A DNA stretch of 64,000 nt from Absidia repens (GCA_002105175.1 MCGE01000002.1:1488001-1552000); one strand, 5' to 3'; shown: positions 1 through 18,342, counted from the stretch's first letter. Made by a program: numbers and translations. Notes: a model not told the origin generated them from the sequence alone.

Positions 1-27
1 CTATTATGTTTATTTATTTGTGAATAG

Positions 28-3208
<3,181 letters not shown>

Positions 3209-4176
3209 ATAAGCTGAAATTAGATTAGTGGTTAGATTAGAATTATTTTTTTTCTTCTATTTTTACTCAATAAAATGTATTTGATTGAAATTTACCCAAT
3301 GTTTGTGATGTTGAAGGATGTTTGTACTGCTGCGATGACAAGACGAGGGCGAAAAAAATACATTTACTGAATTTTTTAAGCGGAGACGATCATGGCATGA
3401 AATCAGGAATCATACGACTCAATGAACAGGTACGGTATTTGTGCTAATCACAGATACTAAAAATTGTCTATGCTCTGTATATTTTCTCAAGATATACAAA
3501 AATACGAGTCTTGATAGTATTGGATAAGGCATTAATTTGCAACAGCAACATGCAATAGTTACAACAAAAAAGGATGGATCACAAGTTGGGCACGTGAACA
3601 TGTTTGATCTCAGCCATGAAGGCATGGGATAGAGTTATCTTGGCATTCGACCCTTTTCGTCAAGTGTAACATCCGACAACAACGTTGCAATTACTTTTTA
3701 TACAATATTCCAAATATCCAAAATTTGTGCTACTAGCAAGGGCTTGAATGCATCTTAACAAGGTTGTATACATTATTATGTAAAAAAGAAAAAGAAAAAA
3801 CGCTAGCAAAAGTTGAGTGTAACTGAACGCCCAAAAATTCCTTTCATTGGCCCATTCAACCCTGTCTAAAAAAATATGTCGGACCTTTATTTTTCGGGTG
3901 TCTTTTTCTCTCACTTTTCCCCTTCTTCTCACTTAATAACTCGATCGAAAATACAAGGTAAATCAGCTACAAGCGACCCCATCCTTCTCCCATTTTGTTT
4001 TTCATATTTCATGGCTTAAAAGTAGCATGACTGGATTGATTATGGGCGGGCATAAGTGAACGATTACGTGGCACACAAGATAGATATTATCCATTTTGTA
4101 TTTTATTTTACTAATTTGCTTTTTCCTATAGATAGCATCACAATTCAGTGTTTTGATTGATTGACTGATATTTACC
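3209..4176. other. Intergenic spacer, PEX1 3' UTR and MADS-box promoter
   Basis: The PEX1 poly(A) signal AATAAA is at 3269-3274. The rest is AT-rich with short poly(T) and poly(A) runs. Open frames on the minus strand here have no recognisable domains and no splice logic, so I see no gene. The last few hundred bases should hold the promoter and 5' UTR of the MADS-box gene. Confidence 0.6.
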
Positions 4177-6413
<2,237 letters not shown>

Positions 6414-6721
6414 TCAATAGTAGTAGAATATAGTGGTTGTTTTTAGTTTAGCTTATTATTTTTTCTTTTCTCTTTTTTTTTTGCCGTATACTATTTATTT
6501 TTATTACTTTTTTATATTGGATTGTATATACTTCTCATATTCCATATTCGCCATTCCATCTCTCATAGTTTTACCCACCCATTTTGACAAAATGTAGTTT
6601 GAAATTCCGCTTGTTACGTTTTTCAAGAAAGGAAAATAATAAAATTTTTCTTTTTTTTTTTGGTGCCTCTCTTTTGTCTTCCCCCATTCCTTTTTTTTTT
6701 TTTTTTTTTCCAACGCTGATC
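6414..6721. other. MADS-box 3' UTR and LIPT2 promoter
   Basis: This is a short AT-rich spacer between two plus-strand genes. It holds several T runs, the TTTGAAATTCCGC element (6598-6610) and a T20-type pyrimidine tract about 15-30 bases before the LIPT2 start. No gene is seen. Confidence 0.55.
6598..6610 (+). promoter_or_regulatory. TTTGAAATTCCGC element upstream of LIPT2
   Basis: The 13-mer lies about 112 bp before the LIPT2 ATG. The same 13-mer lies about 96 bp before the uS15m ATG (59357-59369), and variants occur upstream of the trehalose gene and at the 5' edge of repeat family A. Its role as a transcription-factor site is inferred from position and recurrence only. Confidence 0.4.
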
Positions 6722-7709
6722 ATGACTCGACGCTCATTATTTCAATTATCCTCAGGACTTACCAAAAGATGTATGACCACAGCCTGTACAGCATCATCAA
6801 CTCAACCTGTGCGATCTGGACCAATGGGCTATATCAACATTACCCGACCTGTACCTTATGATGTTGGTTTACAACTACAAGATCTCCTAGTCCAACGACG
6901 ACATCGTTTGACAGACGAACTGAAAACCAATCCTCTACTAGAAAAAAACCACAACGCCAGTAATCCTTTAGATGTTGTATTACTTTTACAGCACACACCA
7001 ACCTTCACAGCGGGACGTCGGATACGAGGTGAAGTCGAAGAAGGGAAACGATTGAAAGCCTTGGGTGCTGAATATGTAGAGGTAGGGTCATATGCAACCA
7101 AGATCTAGCACTGAAATTAATAGATCACTTTATTAATGTAGACTATGCGTGGCGGACAAGTAACCTTCCATGGTCCAGGACAACTAGTTGCATATCCTAT
7201 TTTGGATATCCGTGATTATAAGGTACGGTACATGAAGAGAGAGAGGGAGTGAGGGGAAGGGGGGGGAACAAGGCAGAAACAAATGCTGATTCTATTCTAC
7301 TGATATGTTTTTCATGCAGCTAACTGTGCGGTGCTACGTCTCTCGTTTGGAAAAGACCATTATTGACGCATGTAAAACCTTTGACGTGGACGCCAATACA
7401 ACAGAAAACACTGGTGTCTGGGTTGGTCAAGATGATAAAATAGCGGCTCTTGGTGTACACTTGCAGCGATATGTCAGTAGCCATGGTTTTGCATTGAATT
7501 GTGATGTAGATTTGGGTTGGTACAAGCAGATTGTTCCTTGTGGTCTACCAGAGAAAAAGGTGACTTCTCTAAGCAAACAATTGGATCGTCGAGTGTCTGT
7601 CGCTGAAACTGTGCCTGTCATGGTCCACAGCTTTGAAAAGCTTTTTGGAAAGCAACTGGTGCCTGTGCGGATAGACGAAGTGGATAGTCTACTGGATAGT
7701 TATCTTTAA
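6722..7709 (+). CDS. LIPT2: Mitochondrial lipoyl (octanoyl) transferase, LipB/LIPT2 family
   Basis: The enzyme moves the octanoyl group from acyl carrier protein to apo-proteins such as GcvH, the first step of mitochondrial lipoate synthesis. Three exons (6722-7081, 7142-7222, 7320-7709) give 276 residues, typical for LipB. The family signature [20 protein letters not shown] is at the second exon. [20 protein letters not shown] contains the catalytic Lys, and IVPCGL contains the catalytic Cys. The N-terminus ([17 protein letters not shown]) is Arg/Ser rich and acid-free, consistent with a mitochondrial presequence. The ATG at 6722 was chosen because it follows the pyrimidine-rich leader and opens this presequence. 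A poly(A) signal AATAAA lies at 7754-7759. Confidence 0.94.
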
Positions 7710-7933
7710 GTTTAGTATTGTATTAGTATTAGTATTTTAGTCTATTTCTTGTCAATAAAAATTGCTAGTTCTATTTTTTTACTTCGTCTTTATATGACAT
7801 TATTGAAAAACCCCGCTTACCATTCCAACATGCGGTGGGGGGTTTTTTTTTTTTTTTTTTTTGTTATTTTATTGGCCTCCTCTTAATTCTCTTCTCACCT
7901 CTTTTTATTTTATTTATTTCATATTCATCATCC

Positions 7934-10573
7934 ATGTCTACACAAGCTGCAGAACAGCTTCCACCAATAAATACAACAAATCTTGGCCAAAATGAATCTT
8001 CACCAATCACTGTTACCGACATTGATGATCCTTCTCATCCACTTCATCATCACCGACGAACTGTAGCTGACTTTGACTATGGAGAAGCTTTAGGGGAAGG
8101 AAGCTATTCTACGGTAAAGAACATACTCGCTACTTAGATCACGCACGAATTTGTTTGTAATATCTTACTCAATTACATTGCATAGGTTCTTATAGCCCGG
8201 GACAAGAAAACAGACAAACAATATGCCATCAAGAAACTGGACAAAGCTCACATTGTGAAGAATGATAAGGTCAAATATGTCATGATTGAAAGGGATGCTC
8301 TCAGTCGTATGAACCATCCGGGAATTGTAAAATTATACTGGACTTTTAGAGACAATCGTAGTCTTTGTAAGTATCGAAAAAAAAATAGTACATGGAACCA
8401 GTGGACTATATTGACCATACTACTCCTATTTTTTCAAAGATTATGTTATTGACTTGGCTCCTCATGGCGAACTCTATACTTTCATCCGAAAGGTAAACTG
8501 GAGCGTCAAGTTTTAGTAGAGATTAGCTGCTCACTTTTTTTTTCTTTGTTTGTTAAACATAGCTGGCCCCTCTTGATATGGAAACAACTCGTTACTATGC
8601 AGCAGAAATTTTATTGGCAGTGGATCATATTCACAGCAAAGAGGTGGTGCATAGGTAAGAATATATTTGGTTAAAAAAACATCCTTTACTAAACTAACAA
8701 TTACTGTTCTTTTGTTTTGTTTATCAGGGATATCAAACCAGAAAAGTAAGCAAATCAAACATACTTTTTTTTTCATTTCATTGTCTGACAAACAACTGTA
8801 TTTTGACGTTATATAGTATACTTTTAGACGATCATATGCATATCAAGATTGCGGACTTTGGATCAGCCAAACTATTGTCTGACACTGGCCCTAATCAAAC
8901 CTCAGGTAAGAGAATCGGGTACTGGAAAATACGCAGGCTTCTTACGTATATCTATCTATGGACTTTGTGATGGACTTTAGGTAGTGCTCGGTCATTTGTG
9001 GGTACAGCTCAATACGTTGCACCGGAATTACTACGAAGCGATCCAACGTCAAAAGAGTAAGTTTGACATGTAAATAATGAATTTTTGAATTTTATTTGTT
9101 GGATGCTAATAAAGATGGGTGCGTTTATTATAGGGCAGATTGGTGGGCTTTTGGTTGTGTTATATTCCAAATGTTGTCAGGTCGATCACCTTTCAAAGCT
9201 GCAACGGACTACCTTATCTTTCAAAAAATCAAGAATCTCGACTACGAATTTCCTGAAGACTTCCCTGACGTAGCGAAGGACCTAGTACAACGATTATTGG
9301 TACTGGATGCTGACAAACGACTTGGATCGGATGCTATGGGTGGGACTGATTCAATAAAAACGCATCCGTTTTTCGAAAGCGTGGATTTTGATCAAGTCTT
9401 CCGCCAACCCGCACCATTGAAGGCTCGACAATACATGGAAGATTGGCAATGGCAGCAAGCTCAGCAACAATTGAATCGGGAATATGGAAAGGCACGAGGC
9501 GATGTTGATGACGATGATGACGGATTTGAAACGTGGTTCAATGGAAGCGAACAACAACAGCAACAACAACAGCAACAGCAACAACAACATGTAGATCATG
9601 AAATGAACCAATCTTCACCACGCCAACGCCGTCAACAACGATATCAGCAACCTCAATATCATGAAGGATCAACTATCGTCACTCATCTGGACAATCCTTT
9701 TAGTGATGATGCGGCTACAAGTCCTACCGACACAGTCGCGGCAGACTCGGCAACAATCATATCGACCCATCCGGAACTGACGACTCACCCACCAACATCA
9801 CCGACATCACCGAATGCAATATCTAACCAACATAGATCCGGTGCTCCGATTCCTACAGTCTCTGTATCATCACCATCTGCATCTAGTACAGCTATTCACA
9901 TCCCTCATGCTTCCTCTTCTTCACCTATCACCGACAATTTACCCCACTCTCCGTCATCTCAGCAATCGCGATTTATTACTTCAGCCAGCACACGCGCATC
10001 CTCATCTACTAGGCTCTCAACTCATGAAAGACTAGGCAACCAATCACACTCCCCTTGGTAAAGAGAAAAAAAAAAGCGAGATAAAGAGAAGTTTTTTTTG
10101 GGGGGTTTTTTGACCATTTTGTTTATTATCATGGATGATGATTACATATAGGATAGCTCATTTATATCCCAGCGAATCCATTGTACGGGCAGGTAGGGTG
10201 AGTCGGCGCCGTGGTTTGTTTTCCAAAAAACGATACCTTATCTTGACGGATCGACCTAGGCTGCTTTATTTGGATGAAGGACAAGAACAGGATGGATCTG
10301 GTGGTGGATTGCGATGCGAAATTGGCTGGACTTCCAAACTGTTGCCTGAATTGAAAGGCAAATCAGTTTTCTCGATTCACACTGTAGGAAAAAAAGAAAA
10401 GAATTGAAGAATTTGATTGAATCTTCGGCTTACACATGTTCACCCTTACCTTTTTTTTTTTTTTATGGTAGCCGGGAAAATCATATACCTTCGAAGTTGC
10501 CAAAGGTCAAGCTGAAGACTGGGTTAATACCATCAATACCATGTTAGTAGATAGCTTTGGGCTAGCCACTTAA
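7934..10573 (+). CDS. PDK1: PDK1-type (3-phosphoinositide-dependent) protein kinase with PH domain
   Basis: Ten exons (7934-8113, 8186-8366, 8440-8492, 8563-8654, 8728-8745, 8817-8905, 8981-9056, 9134-10057, 10152-10383, 10472-10573) join to 648 codons. PDK1/Pkh/Ksg1 kinases phosphorylate the activation loop of AGC kinases. Visible motifs are the glycine loop GEALGEGSYSTV, lysine YAIKKLDK, the catalytic loop HRDIKPEN (split over a microexon), ADFGSAK, and the PDK1-specific activation segment SFVGTAQYVAPELL containing the conserved Ser. A Gln/Ser/Pro-rich linker includes a Gln run near 9550-9588. The C-terminal PH-like domain (from YPSESIVRAGRVSRRRG through AEDWVNTINT) lies in the last two exons. 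Reading through 10057 would stop at TGG TAA, but splicing there keeps frame and adds the PH domain expected for this family. A poly(A) signal is at 10623-10628. Confidence 0.92.
8728..8745 (+). other. 18-nt microexon encoding the kinase catalytic loop
   Basis: This exon sits between acceptor TTTATCAG and donor GTAAGC. It supplies G-GAT-ATC-AAA-CCA-GAA-AA, the DIKPEN part of HRDIKPEN. Skipping it keeps frame (18 nt) but deletes the catalytic Asp, so skipping would give an inactive kinase. Confidence 0.85.
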
Positions 10574-11003
10574 TCTCTCCTAGAATATTAGACTATTAGA
10601 ATATTATTCCTATTGAAATCAAAATAAAATTTGAATGAACATATATATTTTTGTCTATGTCTTCTTTTTTTATTCTTTTTCTTTTTTTTCTGTGTGTGCG
10701 TATGTGTGTATGTGCGCATATATGTATATTTGCATTATCAATAATATTTCTATATATGGTATGATTTGACTTCCAATGATTAAAAAATACACACAATTTG
10801 ATGCCATTATTTTGTTTTGAATAAAGTCGGATATATGGTGGAATATTTTTTTTATTAGATACATGTGGATGATTGAGTGTAATTAATAAGGGTAATGTAA
10901 CAATGTATGGAGTATTCATGGGTATTTTTACGCTTCTATATACTACTGTAAATGAAGACTATATCTATCCTAACGTTTTGGTACAAAAAAAAAAAAAGTA
11001 TAT
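10574..11003. other. Convergent 3' UTR spacer between PDK1 and REV1
   Basis: Two genes end towards each other here. The spacer is AT-rich, with the PDK1 AATAAA at 10623-10628 and T-rich runs that read as A-rich 3' UTR of REV1 on the minus strand. No further gene is seen. Confidence 0.6.
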
Positions 11004-13922
11004 CTATCCTAAGGGTGCACCATACACTATGATCATTTCGTGTGACACCGACTCTTTCATTCCTTGTACAGAATTTGCCCAGGTCGTCTTATTGATGCTG
11101 TCTGCTTGTGTGATTCGGTCCAAATGCATCAGCAATAGTTGTACCTTTTCCAAATCCTTGCACCAAACCAGTTCTTTCAGGTAATTTGTCACCGTTTGCA
11201 CATCCTTTGAATCCGGAGCGGAGGAAAATTCATGCACCCAGGCACTAAGTAAAGTCCGCACATCTGCCAAATTCGACTTGCCCATTAATATTGGTTCCGT
11301 CTGTATCTACAGAATGATTGATCAATCATATGTGAATATAAAAATGGAGCCTTTTTTTTTTTTTTTTTTTTTTTTTACTAATGAGGGAGGAGGGGCTATT
11401 TCACTTACAGGAGCTGAAGGTATACGTTTTTGGACGTCCGTGACAGTCTTGTTTTGGATTCGTTTTTGCCGTTGTTCCTGATAGTATGTTTGCAAAAGTT
11501 CTTGTTGAATATCTGTAAGCCCCCCCCCAAAAAAGCAACCATCCATTTAGCGACCACCATTTGCATCTTTTCTATTGTTTCATTTCTTACCTTTTGGAAG
11601 TTGTGGCCATATTTCCATTGACTTGGGATGGGTTCCGTTGACCAATGTAAAATCACTAGGGTTTAAATCTCTAATTGCTGGTGCTAAACCGTTACCTTCC
11701 ATTGTATATCTGTCAGTTGTCCCCACCATCAATTGAGCACCGGTAGTATTGCCATCACCAGACAGAAATAGGGCACCCTCATCATCTTCGACATTTTGAA
11801 TAGTGGTTCGTTTTGGACTGGGCGGGAAAAGTTGTGTTAAAGTAATGCCATTTAAATTCTTTTTCTTGCTAAACCTTGGTTTTGAGCGTCGTGGTGATGT
11901 TGATTTCGTGATTTTTCCATAATCTCCATTTGCTGATGTATTTCCAGACAATGATGGTTTCAATGATATCGGTTTCGATCCTGTATCTGCTGTTGTTGTC
12001 GTATTGTCAATGTATTGATGTTTACTGGAAGTCGATGATTTATAAGCTTCCAAGACTTGCTTTTGCATATTTTGTGGTAGCGCCAGCAATGCTGAAGGAT
12101 CTAACTGGGACCAGTTCGGAAGGGCAGGTAAAAATTGAGATGGATCTTGGGTAACCACTGCAGGGGGTGGGGTGATGTTTTCATTGGAAGCAGCTGGTTC
12201 TGGTGTTTGGTCCTTTTGGTGCAGTTCCGTCGGTCTATCTTCTTGTTGTGGGTTTGTGATGAATTCCAATTCATGTTCTTCATTCAATTCGCGTTGAATA
12301 TCTTGAGGCAATTCCATATACATTTCATAATCAATCGCCTATGTTCCCAATAATAAATATAACGGACATTAGCTTCCCAACAACACCATAGCCAGATTAT
12401 TTTTAATCTTACCATTTTGCTTTTACTTGATTCAGGTTTATGTTGATTTGAGTGAGTCACCGCGTCATGCACCGAATCAAATTTGAGTCTTCGTTGTTGA
12501 TTATCTACATATACATTAAAACAATCAAGCTGAATGTCTAGTAATTTCATATCACCTGGCATATCGTAATCAATTACCTTCAACGCTGATATTTTGATCA
12601 GCATCATTGTTGAGCTTTTGGATTTGTATGCTGAGGCCTATAAGATAGAGATAATCAAACACAAATTCCATGCTATCTACACTTTTGCTGATATTTTTAC
12701 CTCGAATATCCACTGCCAAGAATGTAAATGATTTTAATGCGTGCTTGACATGCTTCGCAATAACATCAGCATCATCGGTAAAAAAATCCAGCACCACAGA
12801 TTTGGAATGACTATCACATTCACCACAGCCAAGATGTTTCGCTGCTTCACCTGCATGTTTCGCACGCACCAGAACCTGTGGTAAATGATGCGAAGTTTAG
12901 CCATGTCTATTTCAACTAACTCCCCATTGTAACTATTACCTTGAGTGTAATGCTTTTTCCTTTTCTGTCAATGGCCTTGAGTCGTTCACTGATTTCACTT
13001 GATAACGAGCCTAAAAATGCCTAAAAATACAAACACCAAAGTCAGTGAAGATAATGCGAGCGAAGTGAAGGCAAGGATAGTACATACTTCTATTTGCTCA
13101 TTGTTTTCAAATCGGACTCCCCACTATAAAACAGATAAAAATCATGATGAACAGTAAGCAAACAACACTCTTTTCCAAATCAAATGATTACTTACGTTTA
13201 CTTCAGCACTAACGGACTGTCTAGGCTGCTTTGTAATAAGACGACGATCATCAATACCCCTGGAAAAATCATATAAAGTTTGACCGGTTTTTGGACCAAA
13301 TTTGGACAACAAGATGGATTTTGCAACTTGCCGGAGCTGCCCGACGGTGGTAACACCCTAATTCATAAAATGATGATTAGCAAACAAACATAAGTACAAC
13401 GGTAGTAAGTAGACTTACCATATCTTGGAATTTCGACTTCATAGCATACCCGACCTATGAAATAAAATTGTGTCTGTAAATAACCTGAGTGTCAATGCGC
13501 AAAGAAAAATCACTTACACCTGGTAAATCTTCCACTTTTTGTTCTGATAAAAATGCAGCGACATCTTGCGGATCACAATAATAATGGTTACATGGTTTTG
13601 CCTTTTTAGTCGCCAGTCTAATCATCAATTTGCGTCCCCCGCCCCGGAAAGCAAGATGTTACAACGGTTAGAAATGGTGTGTAACAAAATCAATAATGTT
13701 TTTTTTTAAGTATTTACCTAGCTAGTAATATGTTTGCTCCCATGCCAATACTAGCTTCACACCCTGTTTTTTTCCTGATTTCATTCCGGACCATCAATGC
13801 CAAGGATTCTTCTTCATTCCGGCCAGCTACTGTAATGTGAGAGCCCATTTCCAATAATGCTTCGTCTACACTAACAGCTTGAATTTCATCAGCATATTGG
13901 AATAGGATCTGTACGTAAAAGT

Positions 13923-13965
<43 letters not shown>

Positions 13966-15701
13966 CAAAGTTACTATTGATTCATGTAGCGCTGTACTTA
14001 CTAAATGCACTTACGCCATAAAATATTTCAGACACCTCCTTGTACTTTTCGAATTCGTATCTATTTTTTAAAGACAATACAGAATTAGCATCATATATTG
14101 TTAAATGCCTCTTTTGCAAAAAATTCTATTTTTTTCTAATTACGGTATTATTTGAAGATTAGGACAAAGTTCTTTAGCTCTTCCGACGCTATAAAAAGAT
14201 TGTTAGAATATATATAGCTGATCAAGTTCAATTTTTTTTCCCCTTACTGCATTCCATTGCGAACACCAAAAGATCGTGCTACATAATTGCATGAGGCTAG
14301 CCGACAAGTAATGGTTAGTATAATGTTGCATATTTTTACGACTCTTTTTCGTTTTTGCTCTCTGTTACCTATATCACTTGATGAATTCTTGCTAAGGCCT
14401 TTCCCATGCGAAACCGCGACCTATTTTAACAAATAAAGGGCGGGAAGGTAAGTAAGTATGATGGTAAATCCCTTCAACCCTTTTCTGAGCTTCTCAGTAA
14501 TTTGACTTACCGGTAATTTGGCTAATTCGGGTCTAGATTTAATCCCAACGGAAGCAAAAAAGCAATCAAAATCGACATGCATTACCAACCGATGACTGTC
14601 GTTTCTTTTTGATGATATTGGTCGTAGTCTAGTTGATTCTTGTTGCTGCTCTTTGGCTTTCCGTACAATATCCTTGAGCTCTGCCTTCCAGGAAGATAAA
14701 TGATGTAGTCGTGATGATTGATAGTACTTTTTAATGAAATCAGGATTGGTGCTTGAGTTGTTTCGATTCCAAGGATTCGCTAATAATGCTGTGTTGAGTT
14801 CTTTTCCAGAAGGTAGTTGATTTTGTTCTTGTTCAGTTGTATAATGTGGCGAGATTGGCATGGATATATCGGTATAAGGTTGTGGTGTAGATATAGATTG
14901 CTGTAACTGTGGTAATGGCAACAAAGGTTTTGATGTTGATTCAGTTCTAGTTGATAAAGATTTTGCTTTTTGTAGAGTTGGATCTGGTTTTGCTTTTGGA
15001 GTCGTTTGTCGTGTTTGAAGTGGTGATGATGAAGCTTTCGAAGTAAGTTGAGGGCCAAAAGATAGTTCTCTTTGGGCGCTTTGATTTTGAATGACCCTGT
15101 ATTCTGTCCATGGTAAAAGTTGTCCTTGTTGGATAGAGTCTGTTATCCAGTTTGGTGTCACCACTTTATATGCTCTATTGGATATAAGCAAATGAAGTAA
15201 GCACATATAGTAGTAATACAGGATAATATCGTGCTTGTTTTCTGCGATACCTGAATTCTTCCATTTTTGAATTGGTCAAAGTCGTTGCGATAATATGAGT
15301 CACTTTGGATTTTTTTACTACAAGGTAGAATATTAGAATTCAATAAACATCAAAACAAAAAAAAAAAAAAAAAAAAAAAAACTTACAATAATGTTGGTAG
15401 TCACCACCATACTGGACAATAAGGCGTCGCAATTCACTTTGAGGAGGATCAGTGTAGCCATTGACATGAATGGAGAGACCTTGTAAGACAGGAATAATAC
15501 CTGATTCACCTTGATTTCCTCTAACAGTAATATAACATGAGTATGACTTGACATCAAATTCAGATTATGCATGTTGATTAGATCTTGATGAGATACAACT
15601 TACAATATAGATTCCTGTTCCTTCAGTTTGGATTCTTTGTTTTGCATGTATTTGCGAAACTCCCCAAATTTAATTGCACCATATGGATCTTGATCAGCCA
15701 T
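11004..15701 (-). CDS. REV1: DNA repair protein REV1 (Y-family translesion polymerase)
   Basis: REV1 is a deoxycytidyl transferase and scaffold for DNA polymerase zeta. Twenty exons, from 15701-15604 to 11306-11004, join in frame to about 1077 residues. In order: an N-terminal helix; a BRCT domain (LQGLSIHVNGYTDPPQSELR through WITDSIQQGQLLPWTEYRV); a Ser/Thr/Pro linker; SSRLHHLSSWKAELKD; the polymerase palm with MHVDFDCFFASV and VSVDEALLEM, holding the metal-binding acids; the little-finger region; ubiquitin-binding-like motifs (LPQDIQREL, LPKDIQQEL); and the C-terminal domain (VRTLLSAWVHEF through LLLMHLDR) that binds other Y-family polymerases and REV7. The order and key residues match fungal REV1. 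The open frame continues upstream of 15701, so a start as far up as 15845 cannot be excluded; the ATG at 15701 fits the usual short N-terminus. Confidence 0.93.
13926..13963 (+). repeat. A38 homopolymer inside a REV1 intron
   Basis: A run of 38 A (T on the coding strand) lies in the REV1 intron just before the exon encoding the VSVDEA motif, so it extends that intron's polypyrimidine tract. It is a likely hypervariable site and a likely sequencing-error site. Confidence 0.9.
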
Positions 15702-16674
15702 AGATTGAAGTTCAAAAGGATAAATAAGAATGAAGTAATAAATTGAGGTAACAAGACAAATGAAGGTAGTGACCGCAGTGTGGCCCATAGAAATATGTCG
15801 ATTTAAATCCCCGCTGAATTTTCTAGAAGTGGAAGCTCTTCCCAAAGACTAAAAAAGAGGCAGGATTAAAAGAACCTTATTGCTACAGGCTGCATTGTTG
15901 GATAATTGAAATGTAGACAAATCTTGCCACAGACCTGTCGGGTTTAGGTATAATATTAGCTTAATCGACTGTATGCACAGAAGTATCCTCTGAGTGAATA
16001 GTATAACCTTGGAAAATACCACCTATAAGAGAGTGACTTTCGATAAGCAAGAGTCGAAAAAAAAGGAAACCTCCAGATATTATTTGAAAATTTCAGTCTA
16101 GTGCCAGGACGGGGATCAGGAAGGATTGGTAAAAAAAGAAAAAAAAGGCAAGTAGGTATTTGGACGTTAAGCTAAACTCTCGATATATAAATTCGTGCAG
16201 TGCTTGACTACCAATATGAAAATTGCGCCCGCCTCGTATCTGTACTTAACACTAAATGATAATAGCAACTGATTGTCTCGTTGATGAAGCAGAGGCAGAA
16301 AAACACGAAGTTTCACGACAAATTTCATGAAAATAAGCGTGCTAAATTGACCAGACATTTGGGTCAGAGCTAACGCAGGGCGAAACCAGAAACATATAGA
16401 CCATTTATTTCAACTTCTTTCTCGACATCATAATTTCATTTTTATCAATGCATTTTTTTTTATTAATTATTCAACCATCATGCTGGTCAATGTCCAACTT
16501 TTGCTTGTATGTCTCGCACTGATCACCAAAGTTACATTTTCTAACAAATGTTTGCTGTTACCCCATTATTTGCGGTGTTTGAATCGATGCTGGTTTCAAT
16601 TTTGTACCCTGTGCTCTCGTTTTTTTATGTGTCTCTTCCTTTAGTTTTACTTTATTTATAATTTTTTAATTTTG
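15702..16674. other. Divergent promoter region between REV1 and the CCDC90-family gene
   Basis: This nearly 1 kb AT-rich spacer separates two genes transcribed away from each other, so it must hold both promoters. T-rich stretches precede the plus-strand start at 16675. No conserved coding segment is seen. Confidence 0.6.
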
Positions 16675-17383
16675 ATGCTCTCACGATCCATACCACGACC
16701 TCTATCCCGCTCTATTTTAGAAACAAACGTTACAAATTTTAGACAGTGTCGATCCTTTGGTGACCAGTCTCGCCCATTCCCATCTCCATACCCCAATCGA
16801 CCTGTTTATGAAGACGACAGCACTAACGATCAGACTTCAACCGACACAACGGACGACATTATGGACGTCATCTCATTATCATCCAATCCAGCTGACGATA
16901 TAAACACCAGCAACAAACTGAACGACAAACCTAATAGCAACAACGACCGAAACCTTGGGAACAATAGCGATAACCTATCAAGTGATGAATCCACAGCTAT
17001 TCTCAATACGCAATCGAGTTTGTCTGTGGAAGATCCGTCACTCTCTTTTTACCGACGACATCATTTTGACACCTACCGACTACTTCAATCTCTGGAACAA
17101 CAAGGATTCTCCCGACAGCAAGCAGAGGTAGTGATGAAGGGTATCAAATTCAAACTACGGGAAAGGTAAAAGATATACAAACTATTGTGTGGGGGAAAAG
17201 GTCATGCAACGGCAGTCGCTATTGAGGTACATAGCTTACTGATTATTTTATTTATGTAACTGACGTTGATGTGGGGGGATATCTAGTACGGCCCTTCTAA
17301 GGAAACAACTTTTGCTTCGATCAGATCTCGAGAATGTAAGTGTCGCGACCAGAGTTTCAGGTTAACCAACAGTATTCTTATTT

Positions 17384-17443
<60 letters not shown>

Positions 17444-18016
17444 TGGGGGATAGGAATCATATCTTTTCAAGGCAGAACTATCCGAACTTCGAACAGAAAT
17501 ACAAATTATGCGACGGAACGACACACAAATGTTACAAACGGAAGCAGCAATGGTAACTCGAGAAGTGGAGGCCCTGGCACAACGATTACGGGAAGATGTA
17601 GCTACAATGAAGAATGATGTCACTTTGGACATGAACAACCGTAAAAACGAAACACAGGAAGAACAGAAGGCAATTGACATGAAGATTCAGGAAATCAACA
17701 ACAAGTTTACAGTACAAATGGGTGAAGTGCGAACGGAATTGGAGGCTGTACGCTGGGAAACTATTTGGAAAGGAATGGGTAAGGTCTTACAATAGCAGTG
17801 GTTTACTTCCTGGAAAAAACTCACAGTATATTATTATTACTATTATTAGCTGGTGTTGCTGCTGCGGGTATTAGTATTTTTACCATTGGATATCTGTTGA
17901 CACGATTTGCAGATCGACAAGCTGAAGCGGCATTGATAGAAAAATTGAAACGGAAGAAACTCCTCAAAGAAGAGGCTCGACAATCCGGGACAGCCGACAT
18001 GGAAGTTATATACTAG
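16675..18016 (+). CDS. CCDC90/MCUR1 (DUF1640, Fmp32-like) mitochondrial inner-membrane coiled-coil protein
   Basis: Four exons (16675-17165, 17287-17335, 17454-17778, 17850-18016) give 343 residues. The family signature is the FDTYRLLQSLEQQGFSRQQA segment, followed by a long coiled coil (LSELRTEIQIMRRND onward). A single C-terminal membrane span (AGVAAAGISIFTIGYLLTRF) follows, and then a short basic tail. Animal members (MCUR1, CCDC90B) and yeast Fmp32 sit in the mitochondrial inner membrane and are linked to the calcium uniporter or to cytochrome oxidase assembly; the fungal function is less settled. The N-terminus MLSRSIPRPLSRSILE is basic and acid-poor at first, fitting a presequence, and is followed by an acidic Asn/Ser/Asp-rich low-complexity segment. 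A TTG codon directly precedes the ATG; the ATG at 16675 is the start. A poly(A) signal is at 18116-18121. Confidence 0.85.
17416..17439 (+). repeat. (GT)12 microsatellite after a long T run, in the second intron of the CCDC90-family gene
   Basis: About 29 T (17387-17415) followed by twelve GT dinucleotides lies between the exons ending 17335 and starting 17454. It sits close to the acceptor and is a likely length-variable marker. Confidence 0.92.
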
Positions 18017-18342
18017 AAATAGATTTGTTATTATTATTATATTATTATTATTATTATTAACAGTAGTAGTAGTGGTAGTAGTATTAGTCGTAGTATTTTT
18101 AGTGGGTCTAGTCAAAATAAAGGACATATGCCATTTTTTACAAAAATCAAAGACTTATTACTGTTGGAACCAGGGGGAAGGGGCGGGTTATCATAGAACG
18201 ACGTTTTTACCATTCTTGTGATTATTATGATATGGTCAGGCGGGTTTGGAAAAAAACTTTTAATGAAAAGCATTCACAGCTCAATGGCTTTTTCTTATAT
18301 ACTTCTCCTCTTTTATCTCTTTTGTATAGTTTTACATTATAG
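18017..18342. other. 3' UTR and promoter spacer
   Basis: The start of this spacer is rich in TTA/TAG-type trinucleotide repeats (about 18028-18095), followed by the AATAAA at 18116-18121. The remainder would be the promoter of the next plus-strand gene. No gene is seen. Confidence 0.5.

Noticed and set aside
3660..3932. Minus-strand frame in the PEX1-MADS spacer
   Set aside because: Low-complexity, Phe/Leu-rich translation of T-rich DNA without domain or splice support.
10058..10061. Ending PDK1 at the TGG TAA after the Ser-rich linker
   Set aside because: A GT donor one base earlier splices in frame to exons encoding a PH domain, which the PDK1 family requires.
10596..10919. Minus-strand frame of 107 codons between PDK1 and REV1
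   Set aside because: Ile/Asn/Lys/His-rich translation typical of AT-rich 3' UTR; no homology seen.
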